DNA of 15,496 nt, taken from FLUQ01 sp031548325 (lineage in GTDB: Bacteria > Desulfobacterota > Desulfovibrionia > Desulfovibrionales > Desulfovibrionaceae). Below the pieces are notes generated by a model. The model was not told where the DNA came from. It saw only the letters and a program-made list of their open reading frames with translations, and made no database searches. Every line of letters starts with the position of its first letter. The stretch's first letter is position 1. The stretch covers positions 1-15,496 of the forward strand of contig JAVBRE010000014.1 in the NCBI GenBank assembly GCA_031548325.1. Direction: 5' to 3'. Positions 4,256-12,169 of the stretch are shown piece after piece. The translations under genes and the position numbers were made by a program.

Positions 4256-6286
4256 ATGTCCATTTCCAGAAAACTGACCGCTCTTGTCACCCTGACGGTA
4301 GTGTGTCTTGTGGCCTTATTATGCGTGACGGCGTATGTTTTATTTTCTTCCTCATCCGACCAGCAAGCGCAGAAACAGCTGGAAGCCAACGCCAGGGCCA
4401 TGCAGGGCATGGTGCAAAGCAGCCTGAATGCGCAGTCGGCTATCAGTGCTTTGATTGCGCGGGATGAAGAATTGGCCCGCGCTTTGGTCAAAGGGGATGC
4501 GGCCGCTTTGAAATCCATAGCCAGGGGGCTGCTCGGGCAGGAGTACATCGACCTGGTCACTGTTTGCGACATTTCGGGCAAAGTGTTGGCCAGAGGACAC
4601 TCCGACGAGGCCGGAGACGTGCTGCCCGCAAGCAGGATGAGTTCCAGCGTGCCGCTTAAAGAAGGCAAAGCCGTCATCGGCATGGAGCCGGGCAACGTGG
4701 TGCGGCTGACGCTGGCTTCCGGCACGCCCATTCGCCATGAAGGCAAGATTGTGGGGGCCGTGATCATCGGCGAAAATTTGAGTTCCGGCAAATTCGTCAA
4801 AAAGGTGAAAGACACCATGGATGTCGAGTGCACCATCTTTTTGGGCGACACGCGTGTGAGCACCACAGTCATGCGCGATGGAAAGCCTTTCATCAATTCG
4901 CCGCTGAACAACCCCAAAATTTACGACCAGGTCATGGGCCAGGGAAAACCGATTGTAACCAGAAACGTAATCGGCGGGGCGGAATACGATACGTCATACT
5001 GGGTCTGGAAAGACATGAACGGCAAAAACGCGGGCATGTTTTTCGTGGGGCTTTCCCGCAACGGCATCGAGGCCACGCAGCAACGGATAATCTCGTATTT
5101 TGTGGGCGTCGGCGCCGTGTTGGGACTTATCCTCATCATTATTGGCATCGCCGTGGCCCGTGCTATTTCCCGTCCCCTGCAAGCCGCGACCGGGTATGCC
5201 GAGGCTGTGGCCGCCGGCAATTTTGACGGCACGCTTCACGTCACCAGCAAAGATGAAGTGGGGGTTCTCGCCCGCGCATTGGCCAGCATGGTCCGGAATT
5301 TGAAGGAAAAAATTTTGGAGTCGGATGCCAAAAGCAAAGAGTGCGAGTTGGAATCCCAACGGGCTACCTCGGCTTTGGGAGAAGCCAAGATCGCCACGGA
5401 AAACGCCGAACAGGGACAAAAGGCTATTTTGCAGGCCGCGGAGAACGTGCAGCAGGTTGTTTCCCGCCTGACAGCCGCTACGGAACGGCTCTCCGACCAG
5501 GTGCGCCGCGCCAGCGATAGTTCGGAACGGCAGCGCGAGCAGGTGGCCGGTTCCGCGACATCCATGGAAGAGATGAACGCCACGGTGCTGGAAGTCGCCC
5601 GCAACGCCGGCGTTGCGGCCGAAGCTTCAGACCGGGCCAAGGGTAACGCCCAGATGGGCGAACGCATCGTGGAACAGTCCGTGACGGCCATTCGCGCTGT
5701 GGAAGACGATACCCGTGTTCTGAAAGACACCATGCATGTGCTGGGCAAACAGGCGGAGTCGATAGGACAGGTTATGACGGTGATCAGCGACATCGCGGAC
5801 CAGACCAACCTGCTGGCTCTGAATGCCGCCATTGAGGCGGCGAGAGCCGGAGAGGCCGGACGCGGTTTCGCGGTCGTGGCCGACGAAGTGCGCAAACTGG
5901 CGGAAAAGACCATGACCGCTACCAAAGAGGTGGGCGCCGCCATTGCTGGCATACAGCAGGGCGCGCGCAAAAGCGTAGATGCCGTGGAACTGACCACGGC
6001 CAATTTGGGAAAGGCAACGGAACTCGTAAATAAGTCGGGCGAATCGCTCATGGATATCGTCAAAGAATCCACGCACACGGCGGACCAGGTGCGCAGCATC
6101 GCCACAGCCGCCGAGCAGCAGTCCGCGGCCAGCGAAGAGATCGCCCATTCTCTGGAAGGCATCAACAGCATCGCCGTTGAAACGGCCGATGTAATGCGCC
6201 ATGCGGCGTCCGCCGTGACGGACCTGAACGGGCAGGCGCGCGAGTTGCAAACCCTGGTCAACTCATTGCGGCGCAAGGACGGTTGA
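4256..6286 (+). CDS. Methyl-accepting chemotaxis protein, Cache type
   Basis: 676 residues. TM1 is at about 7-30; a periplasmic sensor of about 250 residues follows; TM2 is at about 283-303; then HAMP (about 304-356), coiled coil and the CheA/CheW-contacting tip at about 506-546 (DIADQTNLLALNAAIEAARA and GEAGRGFAVVADEVRKLAE). The sensor has Cache-like blocks such as VTVCDISGKVLARGHSDEAGD and the strand pair HEGKIVGAVIIGENLSSGKF, typical of PAS-like domains binding small organic ligands; the ligand is not predictable. GGGGG lies about six bases before the ATG. No CheR-tethering pentapeptide is seen. It is divergent from the aldolase operon and ends in an intrinsic terminator. The second half is a close paralogue of the receptor at 1264, whereas the sensor domains are unrelated. 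Confidence 0.95.
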   Translation: MSISRKLTALVTLTVVCLVALLCVTAYVLFSSSSDQQAQKQLEANARAMQGMVQSSLNAQSAISALIARDEELARALVKGDAAALKSIARGLLGQEYIDLVTVCDISGKVLARGHSDEAGDVLPASRMSSSVPLKEGKAVIGMEPGNVVRLTLASGTPIRHEGKIVGAVIIGENLSSGKFVKKVKDTMDVECTIFLGDTRVSTTVMRDGKPFINSPLNNPKIYDQVMGQGKPIVTRNVIGGAEYDTSYWVWKDMNGKNAGMFFVGLSRNGIEATQQRIISYFVGVGAVLGLILIIIGIAVARAISRPLQAATGYAEAVAAGNFDGTLHVTSKDEVGVLARALASMVRNLKEKILESDAKSKECELESQRATSALGEAKIATENAEQGQKAILQAAENVQQVVSRLTAATERLSDQVRRASDSSERQREQVAGSATSMEEMNATVLEVARNAGVAAEASDRAKGNAQMGERIVEQSVTAIRAVEDDTRVLKDTMHVLGKQAESIGQVMTVISDIADQTNLLALNAAIEAARAGEAGRGFAVVADEVRKLAEKTMTATKEVGAAIAGIQQGARKSVDAVELTTANLGKATELVNKSGESLMDIVKESTHTADQVRSIATAAEQQSAASEEIAHSLEGINSIAVETADVMRHAASAVTDLNGQARELQTLVNSLRRKDG

Positions 6287-6355
6287 GCCGTTCATACGCC
6301 GGCGCCTCAAAGCAAAAATGCGCTTGAGGTATTTGTCGATTTTAGCTACAAGCAC

Positions 6356-6399
6356 GCAACCCGCGGACAGGCTCGCGCCGTGTCGCGGGTTGCTTTTTT
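6356..6399 (+). terminator. Intrinsic terminator after the second chemoreceptor
   Basis: GCAACCCGCG (6356-6365) pairs perfectly with CGCGGGTTGC (6384-6393), and the enclosed 18 bases can pair further (GACAGGC/GCC-TGTC). Six T follow (6394-6399). Strong Rho-independent terminator on the plus strand. Confidence 0.88.
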
Positions 6400-6445
6400 C
6401 CCGATTGCTCCCGCGATGCGGGCGAAACAGCCTCACCCTACATTG

Positions 6446-6475
6446 TATAATCACGCTTCGCATGATGGCGCGAAG
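6446..6475 (+). promoter_or_regulatory. Predicted -10 box and leader hairpin of the RNA helicase
   Basis: TATAAT (6446-6451) is a perfect -10 box preceded by TTG; no -35 box stands 16-18 bases upstream (6423-6428 reads CGAAAC). Directly after it, CTTCGC (6456-6461) pairs with GCGAAG (6470-6475) around an 8-base loop, so the transcript would begin at or inside a stable 5' hairpin about 45 bases before the start codon. Confidence 0.5.
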
Positions 6476-6501
6476 AATCGAAAAACACGTTAAGGATGTA
6501 T

Positions 6502-8088
6502 ATGAGCATACGTTTTGATGAACTGTTTTTGTCCAAAGAAATTTTGAAAGCCGTGGAAGACAGGGGTTTTGAAGAAACGACCCCCATTCAGGCCCTGGCT
6601 ATTCCCGCCTTGCAGGCGGGGCAGGATATTATCGGGCAGGCCCAGACCGGCACGGGCAAGACGGCGGCTTTCGGCATTCCGCTGCTGGAAGGGATTGATA
6701 ATCGCAGCAAGAAAGTGCAGGCCCTGGTTTTGTGTCCCACCAGAGAGCTGGCCATTCAGGTGGCGGAAGAAATAGCCTCTCTGGCGGCGCGTAAAAAGGG
6801 CATAGTTGTGCTCCCCGTGTACGGGGGGCAGCCCATGGACAGGCAGTTGCGCGCGCTCGCGCGCGGCGTGCAGGTCGTTGTGGGAACCCCGGGGCGGATT
6901 CTGGACCATATCCAGCGTAGGACCCTGGACCTGGGGACCGTGCATTTCGCAGTGCTGGACGAAGCCGACGAAATGCTGGACATGGGCTTTCGCGAAGACA
7001 TGGAGGCCATTCTGGCCGAAGCGCCGGAAAACTGCCAGAAAGCCATGTTTTCCGCTACCATGCCTCAAGCCATCCAAGAAATCGCCGAGCGCTTTCTGCG
7101 TGATCCCAAGACGCTGAAAATAACCCAGAAGCGCCTGACGGTGCCGACCGTGGAGCAGATCTGGTTCGAAGTGCGCCAGCATCAGAAGCTGGATGCCCTT
7201 TGCCGGGTGCTTGATACCTGGAACCCGAACCGGGCCATTGTTTTTTGCTCTACCAAGCACGGTACGGACGAACTGGTCAGTCACCTGCAGGGGCGCGGCT
7301 ACCAGGCGGATGCGTTGCACGGCAACTTGTCCCAGACTCAGCGCGACAGGGTGATGGGGCGGTTCCGCAGCGGGGGGCTCGATATTCTGGTGGCCACGGA
7401 CGTGGCCGCGCGCGGGCTGGACGTGGATGATGTGGACGCGGTCATCAATTACGACATCCCTAACGGCGCGGAAAACTATGTGCACCGCATAGGCCGTACG
7501 GGGCGCGCGGGCAAGACCGGCACGGCCTATACCTTCGTCACCCCACGCGAAGCCTACGCGCTGGGCGACATCATGCGCCGCACCAAGGCCCAGATCACGC
7601 AGGCGCAGCTTCCCAGCCGTTTTGACGTGGCCAATATCAAGATCAGCCAGTTGCTTGAAGAAGTGCGCGGCGTTCTGGCCGCCAACGACCTTGCGCGTAG
7701 TCACACCCTGGTGGAAAAATTTCTGGCAGATGACATCACCAGCCTGGACATGGCGGCGGCTTTGCTGAAAATGCTGATGCAACGCGAACTCGGCGACCTG
7801 GAGCAGGAAGAACCCTCTCGAGAAAAGCAGCGCGGGTCCGGCACGTCCATCGCCCGCCTTTTTCTGAATTTGGGGCACAAGGCGAAGATAGGCCCTCGCG
7901 ATATCGTCGGAGCGATAACCGGCGAAACCGGGTTGCCGGGGCGCATTGTCGGCGCCATTGAAATTCGCGATCGCTTTTCTTTTGTGGATGTGCCCGCGGA
8001 ACACGCGGAAAGCATTATCCGCGCCCTGAACGGCGCCACATTGCGCGGCTGCCGCCTGGGCGTGGACCGGGCTGTGCCGAAATCCTGA
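6502..8088 (+). CDS. deaD: DEAD-box ATP-dependent RNA helicase, DeaD/CsdA-like
   Basis: 528 residues. I place the start at 6502: AAGGA ends five bases before it, but overlaps the in-frame ATG at 6496. Helicase motifs in order: Q motif (GFEETTPIQ, about 22-30), Walker A AQTGTGKT (47-54), PTRELA, TPGR, DEAD (153-156), SAT (184-186), IVFC, ATDVAARGLDV and HRIGRTGR (328-335). The C-terminal 75 residues (IARLFLNLGHKAKIGPRDIV, then GAIEIRDRFSFVDVP) form a DbpA/CsdA-type RNA-binding domain. It would unwind RNA in the cytoplasm, usually in ribosome assembly, mRNA decay or cold adaptation. It is monocistronic: a terminator precedes it and another follows. DeaD and DbpA are hard to separate by eye; the length and linker favour DeaD. 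Confidence 0.95.
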   Translation: MSIRFDELFLSKEILKAVEDRGFEETTPIQALAIPALQAGQDIIGQAQTGTGKTAAFGIPLLEGIDNRSKKVQALVLCPTRELAIQVAEEIASLAARKKGIVVLPVYGGQPMDRQLRALARGVQVVVGTPGRILDHIQRRTLDLGTVHFAVLDEADEMLDMGFREDMEAILAEAPENCQKAMFSATMPQAIQEIAERFLRDPKTLKITQKRLTVPTVEQIWFEVRQHQKLDALCRVLDTWNPNRAIVFCSTKHGTDELVSHLQGRGYQADALHGNLSQTQRDRVMGRFRSGGLDILVATDVAARGLDVDDVDAVINYDIPNGAENYVHRIGRTGRAGKTGTAYTFVTPREAYALGDIMRRTKAQITQAQLPSRFDVANIKISQLLEEVRGVLAANDLARSHTLVEKFLADDITSLDMAAALLKMLMQRELGDLEQEEPSREKQRGSGTSIARLFLNLGHKAKIGPRDIVGAITGETGLPGRIVGAIEIRDRFSFVDVPAEHAESIIRALNGATLRGCRLGVDRAVPKS

Positions 8089-8148
8089 CCCGTTCCCGGC
8101 GGGTTTCTGGTCTGCGCTTTCTATCTCCGTTGTCAGGTCTGAGTATAG

Positions 8149-8185
8149 CAAAACCCCTCCTGGCAATTTGCCCGGAGGGGTTTTG
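8149..8185. terminator. Bidirectional intrinsic terminator between helicase and hisG
   Basis: CAAAACCCCTCC (8149-8160) pairs perfectly over 12 bases with GGAGGGGTTTTG (8174-8185), loop 13 bases. The A-run on the left arm and T-run on the right arm make it work on both strands, as suits the convergent helicase and hisG genes. Confidence 0.88.
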
Positions 8186-8203
8186 CGCGATGCGGCTGAA
8201 TTA

Positions 8204-9082
8204 TCAGATCACTTTGTTCAGCGAATATTCAATTATACCTTCCACCCCGGCCGCGACCAGCCTGGGGATCAGGTCGCGCACGATTTGGCTGTCCACCACG
8301 ATTTCGAGCGAAACCCAGCGCGGGTCCTGCTGTTGCGCCACGGTGGGGGAGTTGAGCGACGGCAGAAGGGTCAGCACCTGGTCCAGGTTGGCGGTGGGTG
8401 CGTTCATTTTCAATCCCACCAGGGCTTCGGCGCGCAGGGCTCCTTGCAGCAGCATGGTGATCTGCTCGATCTTGGCCCGTTTTTCCGGGCAGGCCCAGGC
8501 GGCCTTGTTGGCGATGAGCTGCGTGTTGGTCACCAGAACGTCGGCGATGATGCGCAGGCCGTGGGCGCGGATGGTGGTGCCGGTTTCCGTGACTTCAACG
8601 ATGGCGTCGGCCAGACCTTCCACCACCTTGGCTTCCGTGGCGCCCCAGGAATACTGCACCTTCACCGGAATATTGCGGTCCGCGAAATAGCGCTGGGTCA
8701 GACCCATGATTTCTGTGGCGACGCGTTTTCCGGCCAGATCTTCGGGCGCATGGTAGGGAGAGTCGCCGTCAACGGCCAGAACCCAGCGGGCGGGGCGGTT
8801 GCTGGCTTTTGAATAGATAAGGTCGGCCACGACGACGACGTCGGCCTGGTTTTCCAGAATCCAGTCCTTGCCGGTCAGCCCCGCGTCAAGAACGCCTTCG
8901 GCGATGTAGGCGGGCATTTCCTGAGGGCGACACAGGCGCATGGTCAGGCCGGGGTCGTTGACTTCAGGAAAATAGTTGCGGTTGCGCATGCTGATTTTCC
9001 AGCCTGAACGGGCAAATAAATTGATGGAGGCCTCTTCAAGCGAACCTTTGGGAAGGCCGAATTTCAACAGGGACTCGGACAT
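8204..9082 (-). CDS. hisG: ATP phosphoribosyltransferase, long form
   Basis: 292 residues; the first enzyme of histidine synthesis (ATP + PRPP to phosphoribosyl-ATP). The start has the HisG hallmark FGLPKGSLEE, and the PRPP-binding region reads VEGLADAIVEVTETGTTIRA (about 152-172). The length and a C-terminal segment of about 75 residues after residue 215, with the ACT-like pattern (PTVAQQQDPRWVSLEIVVDS), indicate the long form that is inhibited by histidine and does not need HisZ. Its ATG shares one base with the hisI stop (TAATG), implying translational coupling; AAGGAGG lies ten bases upstream inside hisI. It ends at a bidirectional terminator. Confidence 0.96.
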   Translation of the reverse strand: MSESLLKFGLPKGSLEEASINLFARSGWKISMRNRNYFPEVNDPGLTMRLCRPQEMPAYIAEGVLDAGLTGKDWILENQADVVVVADLIYSKASNRPARWVLAVDGDSPYHAPEDLAGKRVATEIMGLTQRYFADRNIPVKVQYSWGATEAKVVEGLADAIVEVTETGTTIRAHGLRIIADVLVTNTQLIANKAAWACPEKRAKIEQITMLLQGALRAEALVGLKMNAPTANLDQVLTLLPSLNSPTVAQQQDPRWVSLEIVVDSQIVRDLIPRLVAAGVEGIIEYSLNKVI

Positions 9083-9471
9083 TATTTATAGACCTCCTTG
9101 GGGTCGAACACGCGTTCACAGCAGATTGAAGAACCGCTCTTGCCGTCCAGTTCGCGAAAAAAACAACTTTCGTAACCTTCGTGGCAGGCCGCGCCGCCAA
9201 GCTGGTCGATGAGCAGCAAAATGCTGTCGTTGTCGCAATCCAGGCGGACGGATTTGACCTTTTGCACGTTGCCCGAGGTGTCGCCCTTGTGCCAGAGGCA
9301 GGAGCGGCTGCGGCTCCAGTAATGGGCCTCGCCGCTTTCCAGGGTTTTTTGCCAGGCTTCTTCGTTCATATAGGCCAGCATCAACACGCGGCCGGTTTTG
9401 GCGCACTGGGCGATGGCTGGAACCAGACCGCCGCATTTGGCGAAGTCGGGGGCGCAGCTATGGGTGTTCAT
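9082..9471 (-). CDS. hisI: Phosphoribosyl-AMP cyclohydrolase
   Basis: 129 residues; opens the purine ring of phosphoribosyl-AMP, the third step of histidine synthesis. The open frame runs about 60 residues further upstream, but the ATG at 9469-9471 has AAGGAG seven bases before it and gives the family length. Motifs: AYMNEEA (33-39), YWSRSR (51-56), LWHKGDTSGN (59-68). D78, D80 and D82 are the magnesium ligands, and C79, C96 and C103 the zinc ligands, by comparison with characterised HisI. No HisE pyrophosphohydrolase domain is fused. First gene of a hisI-hisG pair. Confidence 0.95.
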   Translation of the reverse strand: MNTHSCAPDFAKCGGLVPAIAQCAKTGRVLMLAYMNEEAWQKTLESGEAHYWSRSRSCLWHKGDTSGNVQKVKSVRLDCDNDSILLLIDQLGGAACHEGYESCFFRELDGKSGSSICCERVFDPKEVYK

Positions 9472-9502
9472 GAGAGACTCCTTAACAGACAAATCCCCTT
9501 TC

Positions 9503-9529
9503 TTTATACATTCCGGAAGGCGCTGGCAA
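9503..9529 (-). promoter_or_regulatory. Possible promoter of hisI-hisG
   Basis: On the minus strand TTGCCA (9524-9529) and TATAAA (9503-9508) are separated by 15 bases. The start would fall near 9496, leaving a leader of about 25 bases, just enough for AAGGAG. No attenuator leader peptide with histidine codons is visible. Confidence 0.38.
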
Positions 9530-9571
9530 GTGCGGCAGAGGGGCCGCGCGAGCCTGAACAGAGGCATTCGG

Positions 9572-9600
9572 TTGACCGGCGCCACACCCGGAGTTAGGTT
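9572..9600 (+). promoter_or_regulatory. Possible promoter of the dipeptidase gene
   Basis: TTGACC (9572-9577; five of six consensus bases) is followed after 17 bases by TAGGTT (9595-9600; a poor -10). It lies about 47 bases before the start codon and points towards the dipeptidase. Confidence 0.28.
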
Positions 9601-9646
9601 CGGCGGGGTATTTATCGGCATTCTCACCTTCGGTAAGGAGCACGCC

Positions 9647-10387
9647 ATGAGATCCATTCTGCGTATTGCGTTTGCGGTCGCGCTTTTGTCGCTGGCCGTT
9701 TCCCCGGCCTGGTCCCGAAGTTCCGCTCCGCCCGCGGGGGCTTCCGGACCGTCCGCCGCCGTGCCGAAAGAGGCAAAGTTGCCCCAGGGTTTTGTCTACG
9801 TGGCGGACCTTATCCCCGGAGCGCTGCTGGACATTCGTTATTACGGCTCCAACAATTTTGTGGGCGCGCGGGTGGACGGCTATTTCGCGCCCAGGGCCAT
9901 CCTGTCCCGCAAAGCGGCTGAAGCGTTGAAAAATGTCGCCGGCGAACTCGCGGCCCAAGGTTTTGCTTTGAAAATTTTCGACGCCTATCGCCCGCAGACG
10001 GCCGTCAATCATTTTGTCCGTTGGGCCGGCGATCCGCGCGATATAACGGCCAAGTCCGCGTTTTATCCGGAGGTGGACAAGTCCCGCTTGTTCGAGGAAG
10101 GGTATATCGCCTCCCGTTCCGGGCATTCGCGCGGCAGCACCGTCGATCTGACGATTGTCGATGTCGCTTCGGGCAAAGAGCTGGACATGGGCTCGCCGTT
10201 CGACTTTTTCGGTCCTGTTTCCCACCACGGCGCGAAAGGGATATCTCCGATTCAGACGGCCAACCGAAAAGTTCTGCGCGACGTGATGGAAAAACACGGC
10301 TTCAAAATCTATCCGGAAGAATGGTGGCACTATACCTTGGCAAACGAACCATATCCGGACACATATTTTGATTTTCCCGTGCGCTGA
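9647..10387 (+). CDS. ddpX: Secreted D-Ala-D-Ala dipeptidase, VanX/DdpX (M15D) family
   Basis: 246 residues from the ATG at 9647 (TAAGGAG six bases upstream). Residues 1-23 form a Sec signal peptide: basic MRSILR, hydrophobic core, then SPAWS as the likely cleavage region. The mature enzyme has VanX catalytic features at the correct spacings: R115 in DAYRP, zinc ligands H160 and D167 in SGHSRGSTVDLT, catalytic E225 and zinc ligand H228 in EEWWHY. VanX hydrolyses D-Ala-D-Ala. In resistance clusters it acts in the cytoplasm; an exported copy is more likely to recycle D-Ala from peptidoglycan. No van ligase or dehydrogenase is nearby, so a resistance role is not supported. Confidence 0.92.
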   Translation: MRSILRIAFAVALLSLAVSPAWSRSSAPPAGASGPSAAVPKEAKLPQGFVYVADLIPGALLDIRYYGSNNFVGARVDGYFAPRAILSRKAAEALKNVAGELAAQGFALKIFDAYRPQTAVNHFVRWAGDPRDITAKSAFYPEVDKSRLFEEGYIASRSGHSRGSTVDLTIVDVASGKELDMGSPFDFFGPVSHHGAKGISPIQTANRKVLRDVMEKHGFKIYPEEWWHYTLANEPYPDTYFDFPVR

Positions 10388-10414
10388 GGCCGCCGGATTC
10401 GAAGCCGGCCGAAA

Positions 10415-10430
10415 GAGCGCGCGGGCGCTC
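10415..10430. other. Small hairpin between convergent genes
   Basis: GAGCGC (10415-10420) pairs with GCGCTC (10425-10430) around a GCGG loop, at the end of thiL. A second inverted repeat, CCGG-N8-CCGG, precedes it at about 10393-10408. Neither has a U-run; the convergent genes here have no proper intrinsic terminator. Confidence 0.3.
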
Positions 10431-11445
10431 AGGCGAAATGGTCGAATCCCTCGTCGGCAAGTGAAACGCCGTTCAGCCTGATGCCGGACCGGTCTGTGAC
10501 CCGGCCGAGAAGCAGCAAAGACGCAACGCCGTTCAGGGCGACGCGTAGCGTTGGCATTTGTTCCGGCGGACAGGCGCCCAGCAGGGCGTAATCTTCGCCG
10601 CCGGCAAAGGCCAGAGCCGCGGGATCGTCGCCCGTCTTTCGCGCAAAGGCCAGAAGTTCGGAATGCAGAAGGTCCGGGGGCAGGGAGACTTCCGCGCCGC
10701 AACGCATGCCGTACGCGCGCAGCAGACGCGGAAGGTCGCGGGCCAGCCCGTCGGAAACATCCATCACCCGGCATCCGGGCACTTTGGCAAGGGCAAGGCC
10801 TGCCTTTACCAGGGGAAGGGGACGCAAATGCGCGGCGCAGGCGGCAGGATGGTCGGCCATTGCCTCCCGCCCGTGTTGTTCAAGCAGGGCGAGGCCGACG
10901 CGGGCCAGGCCCAGGCTTGACGGACCGGAATGGTTCGCGCCGCAGACAAAGAGCGCATCCCCGGGGCGTACGGGCCCCCGCCGCAAGAAGGGCGATCTTT
11001 CCGAATTTTCGGAAGAGGGGGCGGGGGCTCCCCAGACGGTCAGACAAAAAGCGAGCTTGTCTCCGCGCGAAAGATCGCCGCCGGTCAGGGCCAGGTCGTA
11101 TTTTGCGGCGAGCATTGCCATGCCCGCCAAGATTCCCTGGGCGCTCTTGCGTGAGAAAGGCGCGGGCGCGATAAGCCCGGCGGAAAATCCCAGGGGAACG
11201 GCCCCGGCGGCCGCCAGGTCGCTGATGTTCACGGCCAAGGCTTTGTATCCGATATCTTCGGGGGAAAAGTAGCGGGCGCGAAAGTGGATGTCTTCCACGA
11301 ACAAATCCGTGCTGACGGCCATGCGCGACGGACAGGCCAGTTCGGCGCAGTCGTCGCCCCGGCCCAGAACCAGGGCCGGGTGCGTTCGGGGAAAGGCCGC
11401 GTCAATGAGAGAAAGAAAGTCGTTTTCTGATTCGATGTGGGGCAC
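10429..11445 (-). CDS. thiL: Thiamine-monophosphate kinase
   Basis: 338 residues; phosphorylates thiamine monophosphate to thiamine diphosphate with ATP, in the cytoplasm. Starts with GTG (11443-11445), with GGAG seven bases upstream. Family motifs in order: GRGDDCAEL (about 28-36), STDLFVEDIHF (about 45-55), ISDLAAAGAVP (about 74-84), GGDLSRGDKL (about 121-130), MDVSDGLARDL (about 224-234) and AFAGGEDYALL (about 273-283), as expected of the ThiL/PurM-like fold. Single gene, divergent from hdrC; no other thi gene is in the window. Confidence 0.95.
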   Translation of the reverse strand: MPHIESENDFLSLIDAAFPRTHPALVLGRGDDCAELACPSRMAVSTDLFVEDIHFRARYFSPEDIGYKALAVNISDLAAAGAVPLGFSAGLIAPAPFSRKSAQGILAGMAMLAAKYDLALTGGDLSRGDKLAFCLTVWGAPAPSSENSERSPFLRRGPVRPGDALFVCGANHSGPSSLGLARVGLALLEQHGREAMADHPAACAAHLRPLPLVKAGLALAKVPGCRVMDVSDGLARDLPRLLRAYGMRCGAEVSLPPDLLHSELLAFARKTGDDPAALAFAGGEDYALLGACPPEQMPTLRVALNGVASLLLLGRVTDRSGIRLNGVSLADEGFDHFA

Positions 11446-11608
11446 GCGCGTTCTCCGGCGGATAATTTCATTCCCTCAAGGCGGCTGGACAGGGTCCGCC
11501 GGTTCGGTGTAAGCAACATATTTTACGGCGCGGATGCCGGTACCGCAAGCAAAACCCGCTTTTCGGCTTTTGTGTGGCGGCAACCTTCTAACCCCAGGCG
11601 GTTCCGGG

Positions 11609-12169
11609 ATGGAAACAGTGAACCTCGGCGCCTCTGACCGGGCATTTATCCGGAAAATAGAGGAAGAGAGCGGCCAGGTGGTTGCGCGCTGCTATCAGTG
11701 CGGCAACTGTACCGCCGGATGTCCCATGGATTTTGCCTATGATTATCCGGTGCATCGCGTGATGCGGCTGATTCAGGCCGGCCGGCGCGAAACCGTGCTT
11801 TCATGCAAGTCCATCTGGCTTTGCGCCACATGCGAAACCTGCACGGCGCGCTGTCCCAACAATATCGATGTGGCGACGATTCTTGACGTCTGCCGCCACA
11901 TGGCCCGCCGGGAAAAATATCCCGGCGTGTACAACGTACGGACCTTCGCCACTTCGTTTCTGAAGACGGTGGAGCTGTTCGGCAGAGCCCACGAGTTGGG
12001 TCTGATGGCGGCCTATATGCTGCGTACCGGCCGCGTGTTCACCGATGTGGATCTGGTGCCGAAAATTTTGCCCAAGGGCAAACTTTCCATCATGCCGCAC
12101 ACGGTAAAAGCGCGCAAGGAAGTGGCCGACATTTTCCGGCGCTTCAAGGAGGGCGAGCATGAAAAGTAA
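11609..12169 (+). CDS. hdrC: Heterodisulfide reductase subunit C-like iron-sulfur protein
   Basis: 186 residues from the ATG at 11609 (AGGCGG seven bases upstream); the open frame extends 25 codons further without a supported start. Two classic [4Fe-4S] motifs CxxCxxCxxxC are present: C28, C31, C34, C38 (CYQCGNCTAGCP) and C72, C75, C78, C82 (CATCETCTARCP). In known Hdr complexes HdrC wires electrons from HdrA to HdrB. It is soluble, with no membrane anchor, so the complex is cytoplasmic and not the HdrDE type. The last 11 bases overlap hdrB. Confidence 0.95.
   Translation: METVNLGASDRAFIRKIEEESGQVVARCYQCGNCTAGCPMDFAYDYPVHRVMRLIQAGRRETVLSCKSIWLCATCETCTARCPNNIDVATILDVCRHMARREKYPGVYNVRTFATSFLKTVELFGRAHELGLMAAYMLRTGRVFTDVDLVPKILPKGKLSIMPHTVKARKEVADIFRRFKEGEHEK

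Noticed and set aside
9398..9646. 83-residue upstream extension of the dipeptidase
   Set aside because: It would bury the signal peptide and overlap hisI on the other strand; TAAGGAG precedes the ATG at 9647.
9472..9657. N-terminal extension of HisI
   Set aside because: Not conserved in the family, crosses the predicted promoter, and the ATG at 9471 has a good ribosome binding site.
9647..10387. Vancomycin resistance determinant
   Set aside because: No vanH, vanA-type ligase or vanRS genes nearby, and the enzyme carries an export signal.
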